This document shows, piece after piece, positions 11,982 through 21,829 of a DNA stretch of 64,000 nucleotides; position 1 is the stretch's first letter, and each line of letters begins with the position of its first letter. The stretch spans positions 7,502,001 through 7,566,000 of the forward strand of contig CM033113.1 of assembly GCA_019321725.1 (NCBI GenBank), written 5' to 3'. Under the pieces are notes generated by a model. That model was given only the letters and a program-made list of their open reading frames with translations, did not search any database and had not been told where the DNA came from. The DNA comes from Paulownia fortunei (lineage: Eukaryota; Streptophyta; Magnoliopsida; Lamiales; Paulowniaceae). The position numbers and the translations under genes are program-made.

Positions 11982-14900
11982 CTACCTCTGTTTTGGCAGA
12001 GAACGCCTTAGTCTCTTGTACTTCCTCTGGACATCCTCTTTGGCTGCTGCAGGATCAGTCTTAGTAACCTGGGACTCTCCATCCGGTGAAGACTTGACTG
12101 GTGATTTTCCATAATCGTGAACAGTATCTGGATCAGGTGAATCAGAACTTACTTTATCTGTGGCCTGCCCTTTCCTCTTGCCTCCACCACCTCCTACAAT
12201 ATCAGTGTCTGGCCCTTCAACTTTCACTGTTTCACCAGAAACCGGATGCCCAGACAACTCTTGATCCATTGGTGAAGGCTCAGGTATATTCTTATCCCCC
12301 AGCTGAGAGGAGGGCTTTGAGTTTTTCATTCTAGGGCTGGCTGAATTTGATGTTGTTAGAGTCTCAGCACCTTGGGGCTCCAATCCAGGAGGTTCAGGGA
12401 TGGATTCGGTGGCTGGTCCATTGACATCCGTCACTACCTCATTGGGGTCTAGATGGACAGTCGACACTTCGGGGTAAGGCTTGGAAGCCTGAGAGGCACT
12501 GGGATCATCCTGAGGAAAAGAGGGAGTCCCATTAAACTTTGTAGGGTCCCCATAGTCTGGTTGTACTGGTGTCCGTCCACATGGTTCTGATGCAAGAGGT
12601 TCAGGTCTTGGAGGCAAGACTTCAGTACCTCCTCTGTTCTCTTCTTGTCCAGTGACTGGTTGTGCGGTATCTGCAGATTCTGTTAGCATTGGTGCATTAT
12701 ACTCCGACGAAAAATTGGTTTTCACACCTGTCAACAGCAGAACTGAATCCTGATTGCCTGGTGGATCACATGGTAGATCTAGCATGGATGGGTTGGCAGG
12801 AGATGGTGAAGCTTCTCTACTTCCAGTTATGGTATCCAACTCTATCATCTCCAATTGTAAGTTGTCCTGTAATTCTGGCAGCGGAGAGTCTCTTGAGAGT
12901 GGTGGAACCAAAGGCTCGACATCCTGTTCAGGACTCTCATGTGGCTGTGAAGGAGAACCACTTGGTCCCAATGAAGCAGATGGTGTTGGTGAGGATGCTC
13001 CAGAGGTACATGGAAAATACAAATTGACCCCTGAATTCGCACCAACCAAGTATCCGCTCATTCCACCTCTCCTCCTTGGCTTACAATGCTTTGTTTTAGG
13101 ACCATCTGGAATTGTATCATATGTTGATAGCATGGTCTGGTTTCCACTACTCATTCTCAAAGCAAATGCACAAATATCTCGAATCTTCCCAAGGGCCTGT
13201 ACAATTGGGTTTGTAGTTTCTGCAAAATCCATTGATAAATGATAATTTCATATATGTTTCAAACAATCAGGTGCCAAGAATGAATGCAATGAAATTGTTA
13301 ACAATTTGGTGCCTAAATATAGAAATTTTAGTCAAGTGTTTCAAAGCAACTGCACCTGTAACCTCAGGATCCAATTGCATTGTGTTTGGATCTGAAGTAT
13401 CCTCCTGGAACTCAGGTGCACTCACTGAAGCATCCCATGTCTGAGGCGCATTTGACACTTCACCAACATTTTCTGGAAGAATATTTGATGGCTTAAGAGA
13501 ATAAGACACTTCCGATGAGGTGGACAGCGTTACTGGCACATATGAACCTCTTCTTCTGCTCTCAGTTCCTCGTCCACAAGTAAGCCCACCTCTCTTCCTC
13601 GGTCTACCTCTCTGTACCTTAGGGGGAACAAATGGCGATGCGGCTGGAGATGGTGCTCTCAAATCAGGACGCACAGTAAGACGGTGGTCCTCATGAGCTG
13701 CCCTCAGAGAATATGCACATATTTCCTGGATCTCTCTAAGGACATCTTCCCCAGAGACCTCATAGCCTTCGTGCATAGCATCAGTGGCACGGTGGTATAT
13801 TTTTTGCAAGCTCTGGGCCTGGACAGATTGACAAAGTCAATAAAACATGAGCATGAAAACAGCTAGCTAAGAGGGTGGTCAAATCAAAGTGTTCCTACCA
13901 TTGCCTCCATTGCACCTCCAACTCCCTGGTACCCAGTATTTGGACGAGTAGCAGGATTACCAATCAACAAGCGAGCAATTCGTCTGTACCATATCATGTA
14001 TGGATCACTCGGATCCATTGGACCATCAATAGGAGGTGCAGATATAACACGGGCACAGCGGTCCACCCACATATCAACAAATTGCCTGTGATGATGGGCC
14101 CAATCATAATTCTGTCTTCCACGACGATCAGTCAAATGGATGTCCGGGATAGTGTCACAAACTGCGGGTATGGTTTGTTGTTGCCCAAATTGACGCAGAA
14201 CACGGTCAGGGTGGTGGAACTCCACCACATCAAAGCAGATGAGAGGAGACATTGTCTGCCAAATTCGTTTTCCTGATAGGCAATACCCTGGAAGGCTGGC
14301 CAAGACATCAGCAGGATATGGCTCCCAGACAAACTAAAACATGAAGTAGATGGTATACTAAATTATCTCAGAATATTAATGAAATACTGCTGGTAATAGT
14401 AAATACATCCAAATGAACAAGAACCTGGTCATCCTTCATATTGTCTAGCTGGTCTCTATATAAGACTAGGACATGCGTTCCGACAGTCTCCAACTTGAAA
14501 CCAACATTCCACCTATAAACAATGAGTATTTCATCATAAACCTGAGGTGCTAACGCATGTGAACACTTCAAGTGAGTTGTTTGATATCTGCAAGAATACC
14601 TGGAACCATAGGGGGCGGCTGGCAAAGGGTGATCTCCAGCAACTAAATCGGGAGGTGGTTGCTGTCGAGGTGCTAATCTCCCAGGACGGATGAAGGGCAC
14701 TCTCTCCCACGCCCAGATCTGAGTAATGTTCATAAAGACCATATATCTCTCCGTGTTCAGGATTGTTTGTAAGATGTAAAAACACCAAAGTTGTAAATAA
14801 GGCAATTTCTCAGTATCTGGCTTGTAATACCTGCAAAAGTACCAGTGGCCCACATATATCCGATGTCTCAGGTTTGGTTGCTCGGCACAAAGCATGGTAC

Positions 14901-15592
14901 AAACAAGCGAGGACAGCACCACCCCAGCTTAACCTGCCAGCTGCTTCAAAATCCCTAAGAAGGGGCAAGTACATCAACTTTACCTTATTATTAGACATAT
15001 CCGACAATAACTGCCCCCCAAGCAACTGCAAAATGTATGCTCTGGCATAGAACTGGACAGTATCCTCCGATGCACCATCTGGCAATGTTTTAAATCTCTC
15101 CTGTAAGCATCGGATCTTAAGCCGGCCGCGATCAAAATCTTCAGGCGGTGGTCTGAATCCCAATAGCTCATTACATATGTCCTGCCATTCATCCATTGAC
15201 CGATTGGTATCGACACCTGTAATAGGCTCACCATCTACAGGGAGACCCCACAACACAGAAATGTCCTGAAGTGTAAGAGTGGTCTCACCAACTGGCAAAT
15301 GGAAAGTATGTGTCTCTGGGCGCCATCTCTCAACCAATGCAGTGATCAAAGCATGATCCAGCCGCATGCGACCAGCCTTATACACCCCATAAAAACCTGC
15401 TTTCAACATCATTTGCTGCACTCGAGGGTCCAAGGTACCCAAGCGCCAAAAGTGGCCATCACACCTCCTACAAGTTAGGGGCTCAAAGTTCTGACCATCC
15501 CATATCTCCATAGATCTGTGATGATCCTGTAAGGTAAGTACAGAGTCATCAATGGGTCCAGGATGCAACGTGTGACCCAATCCAGAATCCAT
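11982..15592 (-). CDS. MAIN/MAIL-like plant mobile domain protein with long duplicated C-terminal tail
   Basis: Six coding exons on the minus strand: 15592-14831, 14718-14600, 14512-14425, 14333-13899, 13818-13356 and 13219-11982. They total 3105 nt, giving 1034 aa. Residues about 1-450 are a plant mobile domain of the MAINTENANCE OF MERISTEMS (MAIN)/MAIL type. Hallmarks are the LTLQDHHRS start, GFYGVY, TFHLPVGE.TLTLQD, LWGLPVDG, IWAWERVP and APYGSRWNVG. In Arabidopsis, MAIN and MAIL1 act in the nucleus to keep transposons silent and meristems intact, and the domain is shared with transposons. MAIL3-type proteins carry a PP7 phosphatase after it; none is seen here. Instead there is a 560-residue low-complexity tail rich in Pro, Ser and Glu. 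It has an AT-hook-like RGRPRKRGG (538-546), a second copy of that region around 633-675, and a basic end (KYKRLRRSLPKQR) that could be a nuclear signal. Host gene status is supported by an intact frame and a leader intron. Confidence 0.88.
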
Positions 15593-17155
15593 ATTCAGTA
15601 ACGTTCCTGCAGCATTTATAGATAAACAATAAATGTTAATTGTAAAATCAGAAGTGCAGATTTAAATAGCAATCGGAAAATGAAACGCCCTCCCTAATGA
15701 GGTCCCCCTTTTTCAATCCTTAGGTACCATAGATTCATGGAGGAAAATGGAGTTCTTATTTCAGCCATTGTTAGGTCATCAACAACTTCTTTTTCTTTAT
15801 ATGCCAATTCTGCTTGTCATTTTTTACACATCCTCAAGGTAAGATGAGTATGTCAGCCCATTATGAGCCTTGCAGTAAGAAAGAGATGGAGGAGGAGAGG
15901 GGGACATCTGAGGATGGAGATTTTGAAGGTAACTAAAGATGCTCTTTTCAGTGTTGAAGTGCTAGTCCGGCAGTTTCTATGAGTTACAAGTTCGGATATA
16001 GTGGGCAGGATAAATGGCCAATCATTTTCATATTCCTTGGCAAGATGCAGAGTCATAAGCGGTTCATTATCAAGATTGATTTAATGAATGTGTATGACAG
16101 AATTAGTTGGTTTAACTCAAACTCTCCTAGAACTTTTGATCCATCAGGACTTGATTGGGAGAGAACCCAGGTCTATATTCGCTTATCAAAATATCTACTA
16201 AAATTGTTTTAGCATTCTCCTAAGCAGCTCTAACTAGCATATATGTTGCACTTTTATTCCTCTATTCAATTCTTGGCAGCACAGATCAGGATGGAACCTC
16301 TCTAGCAATAAACCTCAAAAAGTACTCACAGAAAATTAACTGAGAGACATCTAAAAAGTAACAGCCATGATTTTACATTAAAGCTTCAAAATTTCCTTTA
16401 TATGCACCAGTTCAACGTTCATGGAACAGGCCCTAGTGCGACATCAGTCCACAACTGAGCCTAAGAAAACTTTAATTTGAGAACCGCAACTTTATTCGTA
16501 CTTAAACATGACATAACAGAGAAAAAGAAACAAATGTTAAAGAAATAAAACAAATCAGCAAGGCATAAAAAAACATGTCCAATGAATATACAAAAATCCC
16601 ATTACTCGTTTACGGTTTTGATAACTACATTAATAATCCACAGAAGATGCCAGTACAAGAGGAGAAACAGCTATTTAAAGAAGATTGGTTCTCAACAATA
16701 GCTCCCCAAAAGAAATCAAAAATCGTCCTTCAGAACTGAAAAGTGAATCTAAAAACCCAAAAAAAAAAAAAAAAGAATATGCTACCTCAAGTTCCCAGAA
16801 AATAAAAGAAGAATTTTTACCTAGAAACAATAACCCACAAGCCCCAGTTTCTCCAGGGCACGGCCAACCCTTCAATCAATCCGACAAATGCATACCATAT
16901 CGTTATCCATTCATGGGGATAGAGCTTCCCCGAACCCGAGAAAAAAAAAATTGCGAAGATTGAACAAGAAATTCAAAGGGTACTCGGGGTCAAATTTTGC
17001 AGTGGAGAAAAAAAAAAGGGAGGGAAGGAGGGACTGTGTGCGCGAAGCTCCAACGGCTATTCAAATCTGTGAATCTGTGCGAGAGATCTCTATTAGAAAC
17101 GCTTTCACGACTTCGCTCCGTCTGCGCGTTTTGGAAAAGAAGATAGTGTTAGGGT
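15593..17155 (-). other. 5' leader of the MAIN-like gene with a 1.2-kb intron
   Basis: A non-coding first exon is inferred at roughly 17155-16821. It ends in a good minus-strand donor (TTTCTAG then gtaaaaat). The leader intron runs 16820-15607 and the acceptor CTGCAG lies just before the ATG exon (15606). The first exon is pyrimidine-rich near its centre, as leaders often are. The intron is ordinary AT-rich sequence apart from the small reverse-transcriptase-like relic at 16060-16110. Confidence 0.6.
16060..16110 (+). mobile_element. Possible LINE reverse-transcriptase relic
   Basis: In the + frame this short stretch reads RFIIKIDLMNVYDRISWF. It closely follows the (I/L)KIDL..AYDR(V/I)SW signature of RT domain A in plant LINEs, which carries the first catalytic Asp. 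It lies antisense in the leader intron of the MAIN-like gene. Only this motif is convincing: the frame is open for 78 codons, but the flanks do not resemble RT clearly. It may be a badly decayed fragment or chance. Confidence 0.4.
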
Positions 17156-17160
17156 TTTTG

Positions 17161-17440
17161 TAATGTGAGGAGGCAATCCACTCTTCTGTTTATTTGTAAT
17201 ATCGGTTCTCATTTTTCTCTAAATCCTCAATCTGCTCCTAAACTTTACACTTATCTCGATATCTTCCCACACTATTTGTGAATTGCAATCTCTATTCTTA
17301 CTTTTCTCATAATCCTAATTGCGCCCCTTGACTTTCACTTATCTCGATATTCCTTCACTCTATTAATTTGTGACCTCAATTCGTACTTTCTCCAAATACT
17401 CAATATGCTCCTAAACTTTAGACTTAATTCGTGATGAAGC
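17161..17440. repeat. Degenerate tandem repeat (about 90 bp, three copies)
   Basis: Three diverged copies of a unit of the form tttgtgaa..caat..ctattctta..tttctc..aatcctcaat..gctcctaaacttta.acttatctcgat follow one another between about 17194 and 17440, between the MAIN-like leader and the LEC1-type upstream region. The blocks CTCCTAAACTTTA and ACTTATCTCGATAT recur recognisably. No coding potential is seen. Confidence 0.6.
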
Positions 17441-18202
17441 TACATTTAACAAATAAGCCTTTGGGGTACGTTCATGTTTTTTGTTGTGTAATTATTTTAT
17501 CATGTATATAATACAATCTTTTTAAAATAAGTTAATTTTCATGGTTCAAATTTTGAGAAGCTTGATCTTTTTCTTCGTCAAATATGAGGCAAGATCTAAT
17601 TAAGGATAGCTTGTCTCATATAGGAGACAATTTTCAAATTTGACCTACTCGTCGACATTTTTTAATGTGGACCAAAGGGCAATATGTTTATCTTGTTTTG
17701 TAAGTTTAAGAAAAAAAATCATTGAATTTTTAAGCACATCCAACAAATTAAAGTGGAGCCTCAAAATTTCTAAATTACTTGAAGGAAAACAAAGATGAAA
17801 CAAATTTAATTATAAATTATATGCAGGGTATTTATTAGGAGATATATTAATATGCACAATCACATTAAACTCCTCCTCTTTGTTGACCTGATATCAATTA
17901 CTTTGAAATTTTAAGTGACTTTCATTTTTTTACATTTAGAATGATATTATTAATTTATTTCTATCCCTTGTTTTGAGTAATGAGTTTAATTGACTTTTCA
18001 ATTATGAAATTAGAATTATATGAGTTGTCATAATCAAGTCGTTTCTATCCGATATAATGAAAAATAAGTAAGTTGTTTCTATGTCGTCATCTGAGCGATG
18101 AATAATGAATAGAATCCAAATTAAGATTTGAACCATTACAACAAATAAATAGTTAGAGATATAACAACTCACAAGCCTATTAGTGTATATATACATTACA
18201 AC

Positions 18203-18209
18203 CATGCAT
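18203..18209 (+). promoter_or_regulatory. RY motif CATGCAT, copy 1
   Basis: CATGCAT at 18203-18209 lies within the first copy of the upstream duplication. RY elements are the binding site of the seed B3 factors (ABI3, FUS3, LEC2). The partner occurrence is at 18722-18728, 519 bp downstream at the equivalent place in copy 2. Confidence 0.45.
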
Positions 18210-18721
18210 ATCAAAAATTAAAATGTGAAAATAAATCTCTTCAAAGTAAAAGATGATCAGAAATTAAAGAAAAAAATGAATGTGGATATCTACTCTCTTG
18301 CAAAATAATCAACTTTCTAACATTTGGCTACATCTTTCACAAAATTCTTCTTAGCTCCATCTTGTATATTTTTGACCTACTTGTGGTTATTTTATAAAAA
18401 AATGATTTTAGAATTTAACAAATATAAAAATTAATTAATTCGACATTGTGAATAAATAAACTCAATTATTTTAATTTTGCAAGTGATGAAAATTCTATTG
18501 CTCTAATTCAACACTTCACTTTTAAAAGCAAATAACTAGTTGTCGTAATTAAGTCGTTTCTATCCCGTTACTTAATAAATAATTAAATAGTTTCTATCTT
18601 ATCGTTTGAACGATGAGTAAAACGTAGTATCCAGATTGAGATTTCTTACCATTATTGAAATAAATAAATAATTAGAGTTGTAATAACTCATATCCAATTC
18701 CATGAATCAATACAATACAAT

Positions 18722-18728
18722 CATGCAT
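18722..18728 (+). promoter_or_regulatory. RY motif CATGCAT, copy 2
   Basis: CATGCAT at 18722-18728 is the counterpart of 18203-18209 in the second copy of the upstream duplication. The motif survives in both copies although the surrounding sequence has diverged. Confidence 0.45.
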
Positions 18729-19281
18729 TCCAAAAGTTAAAATGTAAAAATAAATCTCTTCAAGATTAAAGATTACAAAAAATAAAAAGAAAAATAATGA
18801 AGTTGTGAATATATATGTATACAGTCTTCTGCAAAAACAATTGAATTTTAAACATTTGCCAACTTCAGAAGATTTTCCCTAACTCCATTTTGTATATTTT
18901 TGACCTATTTCTGGTTATTTCATAATACTTAATTTGAAAATAACATTTATAAAATCAATTATTTCAATTATTTGAGTAAATAAACTCAATCATTTCATAT
19001 AAATTTTATGGTGCTCATTCAACAGTTCACTTACTCTTAAAAGCAATTACACTAATAAATAAAATAATGTATTTTTGTAATTTGTTGAAGAATATTTTAT
19101 GACAATATTTCTACTTACCAAAGGAAAGTAAAGTAGGTTACTTTTTTCATTAGCCCATATACACACATATTCTAGTGTCAACAATTAATACTTTGCCCAC
19201 TTTACCCCTTACCTTCACCATTAGTAACAAGACAACACCCTCCTTTGCCCTTGTGGACTCATTTCTAAGGCTTCACTTGTC

Positions 19282-19288
19282 TATATAT
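19282..19288 (+). promoter_or_regulatory. TATA box of the LEC1-type gene
   Basis: TATATAT lies at 19282-19288, about 135 bases before the ATG at 19423. This would place transcription start near 19315 and leave a leader of about 110 bases. Confidence 0.55.
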
Positions 19289-19422
19289 TCAACACATTTG
19301 CTTTGACACTTCACAATTCACAGCCAACAAAAACAGGCATAGAGAGAAAATAGTGTGCCATTTGTGTGTAGAAAAGAGAAGAAAAAAAATTCACAGATTA
19401 GAATCAGAAGTAAAGCTTGAAG

Positions 19423-21523
19423 ATGGACAGTGGAGGAAGCTCAAACCTAAGGCATAAATACACCACAAGAGCACCCAAATCTGGTAAAAGTTGTACAAAA
19501 ATTCTCCTACCATTTTAATTTTAAAGACAAATCTATATGAAACAATGTGCATTGGATTTTTCTCATGATTTTTGGTGTTGTTCTTCTTTTAGCCAACTTT
19601 GTATGACTCAAATCTTTTGGATGCTTCATGGATTCCGTCGCATAAATTAAATAAAAAGCGATATTTTGTCGGCTTTCGTATATCATTCTATTTCGATTTA
19701 TTTTTTTTCCAACAAGTAACGCTTTTTGATTTATCGCTTCCATGTGTTATTCTATTTTTTTTTTTGTTCGACGAGTAACGCCTTTTGATTTATTTTATTT
19801 TGTTGATTTTCCGACGGACGCATGACACGCGTATATACAATTTATTCTAGTAAAAGTTTTACCGATGTAATTAAATTTGTGATTTTTTCAATGTTTGTAA
19901 CCAATTAATCTTTCTTTATTCCCTTCTTTTATTTAACCTATCTTATCCCAAATTTTTCCAACTTCAATCCAATTCATTGTTAAGTCTCCCATCAAATCAA
20001 TCATTTTCTAAATCAAAGGGTAATTTTGTAATTTAGCAAGAAAACAAATGTTTCTCCATATCTGTTTTGTAAAGATCTAACATCAAAACTGCAATTCCTT
20101 TTGCAATGGAATTGATTGTGATGAAATGAAAGAAAAATCAATCTTTAATTTCTTGTTTGAGGGCAATTGTGTGTATAAGTGCAAAATGAGTAAATAAGCA
20201 TCCTTGTTAAGATTCTTTTGTTGTTGAAACTGATTTAAGTGTAATAAGTGAGTTTGTTTTGTTTGTTTTTTAATAGTTTGTTAGCTATTGGACAAAAGGC
20301 CAACAACTTCATACCAATACTTGGCTTTTTGTATATCATGAATAGAATAAAAGATGGGTCAACAGTCAACACAATTTGCAGAATTAACATAAATTGGCAA
20401 CTCAATTTTAAACAGAATCAATTTTTGGGCCAAAATGTTAGATGGACATAATTGAATTTTGGGCCTGACTAGTAGGTTCAATTTACATGGCCAAGTTTGA
20501 GTTTTTAGTTTGTTCAACTTTATTTTAACTCATTGATTTATGAAAAATATTAAAAAAAAAATTAATAGTCCAAATATAGTATGTGCTCCACACATGCACG
20601 TATCTAGCACCAATTTAAGTTTTTTATTATAATTTTATGTTATATCTTACATTGCACGTTACACGTACACATCACGTATATATAATTAATAGATGTGTGA
20701 TATGTGATTTAGTGAATTATAAATATAAATGAGTCTTGAGATTTGTAATAATTTATTAAAGGGGATTAAAGGATGGTAACCCATTAAATTTCTTAACCAA
20801 TGTTATCCTCATCCCCTCAACCAAAAGCAAGATTGCTTTATTTCTGCACATTTTAAATAGGACTGACTGCATGGAATTGAAACAACTTTCTCTACTCTTT
20901 CAGGCATAGTGATCCAGGAGGGCGGCGCCACCCCCAACATCCCCGCAGATGCCAGCAACTTGAACCCGCAACAAACGTTCAAGCGCGAGGCGGATCAGTA
21001 CATGCCCATCGCGAACGTGATCCGGATCATGCGCCGTGTCCTCCCCGCGCATGCAAAGATCGCCGACGATGCGAAGGAGACGATCCAAGAGTGCGTCTCC
21101 GAATTCATTAGCTTCATCACCAGCGAGGCTAATGAAAGGTGCCACCGGGAGTACCGCAAAACTATCACCCCGGAGGACGTGCTCTCGGCCATGGGGACGC
21201 TGGGGTTCGATAACTACATCGAACCCCTCACCGTTTTCTTGGACAAATATCGCGCTCAAGACCCCGAGCGCAGCTCCATGCATCACGCGCCGTATGTCAG
21301 GCGCGGCGTTCAGCGGCCTGCGGCTCAAATGGCTCGACCACCGCCACCACCAGCACCACCATTGACAATGGGTTATGTACCCGCACCGCCTGCTCCGTAC
21401 CCAGTGGATCGGGGCAATTATGCGGAGTTGCCGCAGATGAGTGATTACTTTATGGGTAATCTGGGTGGTGGAGAGGGCTCCTCCAGCGGCATGGAGTTTG
21501 ATCCATTTGGGCAGTTTAAGTAG
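19423..21523 (+). CDS. LEC1-type NF-YB transcription factor subunit (LEC1 / LEC1-LIKE class)
   Basis: Two exons, 19423-19483 and 20904-21523, are separated by a 1420-bp intron that splits a Gly codon. They give 226 aa. Residues about 50-141 form the histone-fold B domain ([20 protein letters not shown] onward, with [18 protein letters not shown] and [12 protein letters not shown]). The class-defining Asp of LEC1 (Asp55 in Arabidopsis, where other NF-YBs have Lys) is present as Asp75 in KIADDAKE. The short N-terminus contains GIVIQ, like the GIVVQ of LEC1, and the tail ends FDPFGQFK, like the FDHYGQYK of LEC1. Such proteins pair with NF-YC and NF-YA on CCAAT boxes and drive embryo and seed maturation genes. 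Exon 2 is strikingly GC-rich against AT-rich flanks. The open frame continues a little 5' of 20904, but the acceptor tttcag and phase match exon 1. LEC1 versus L1L cannot be decided without a tree. Confidence 0.9.
19484..20903 (+). other. Intron of the LEC1-type gene
   Basis: This 1.4-kb AT-rich intron has donor gtaaaa and acceptor tttcag. No coding or repeat structure is recognised within it. Long first introns can hold regulatory elements, but none is identifiable by eye here. Confidence 0.6.
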
Positions 21524-21829
21524 AAGAGTTTGCTGTACTTAAAAACAGAAAAAAAAACTCTTGTATCATTTTAAGGACCAGTTTAAGATTTTTGATTGGT
21601 TGAAATTGATTCTGGTTTTTGATAATTTCAGATAATTTGTTTCCTTGTCATATTTAGTAGTTTGAAGGTTTTGTTATTGATGCAAAATTTGGGTGAGTAA
21701 TTTTAAATTTAATTTTTAGTCGGAACAAAAATCATGACAGATATATTTTTGAATGTAAAATAAAAAATGAAATACTAGAGAATCAAAATTGGAAAAAAAA
21801 TAAAAAAACATTTATTGGTATTCGTGTGA

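Larger units (their letters stand above)
18021..19050 (+). repeat. About 515-bp tandem duplication upstream of the LEC1-type gene
   Basis: Copy 1 (about 18021-18535) and copy 2 (about 18536-19050) align over their full length. Shared blocks include gttgtc(a/g)taat(c/t)aagtcgtttctatcc (18024 and 18539), aataaatctcttcaa, and ttttgtatatttttgacctatt near the end. There are many substitutions and small indels, so the event is old. Copy 2 ends about 370 bp before the ATG at 19423. Confidence 0.85.

Noticed and set aside
12754..13242. 162-codon plus-strand frame opposite the MAIN-like exon 6
   Set aside because: Shadow of the real minus-strand coding exon, with no family likeness.
20900..21328. 142-codon minus-strand frame opposite the NF-YB exon
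   Set aside because: Mirror of a GC-rich coding exon, where stops are rare on both strands. The plus strand encodes an unmistakable histone fold.
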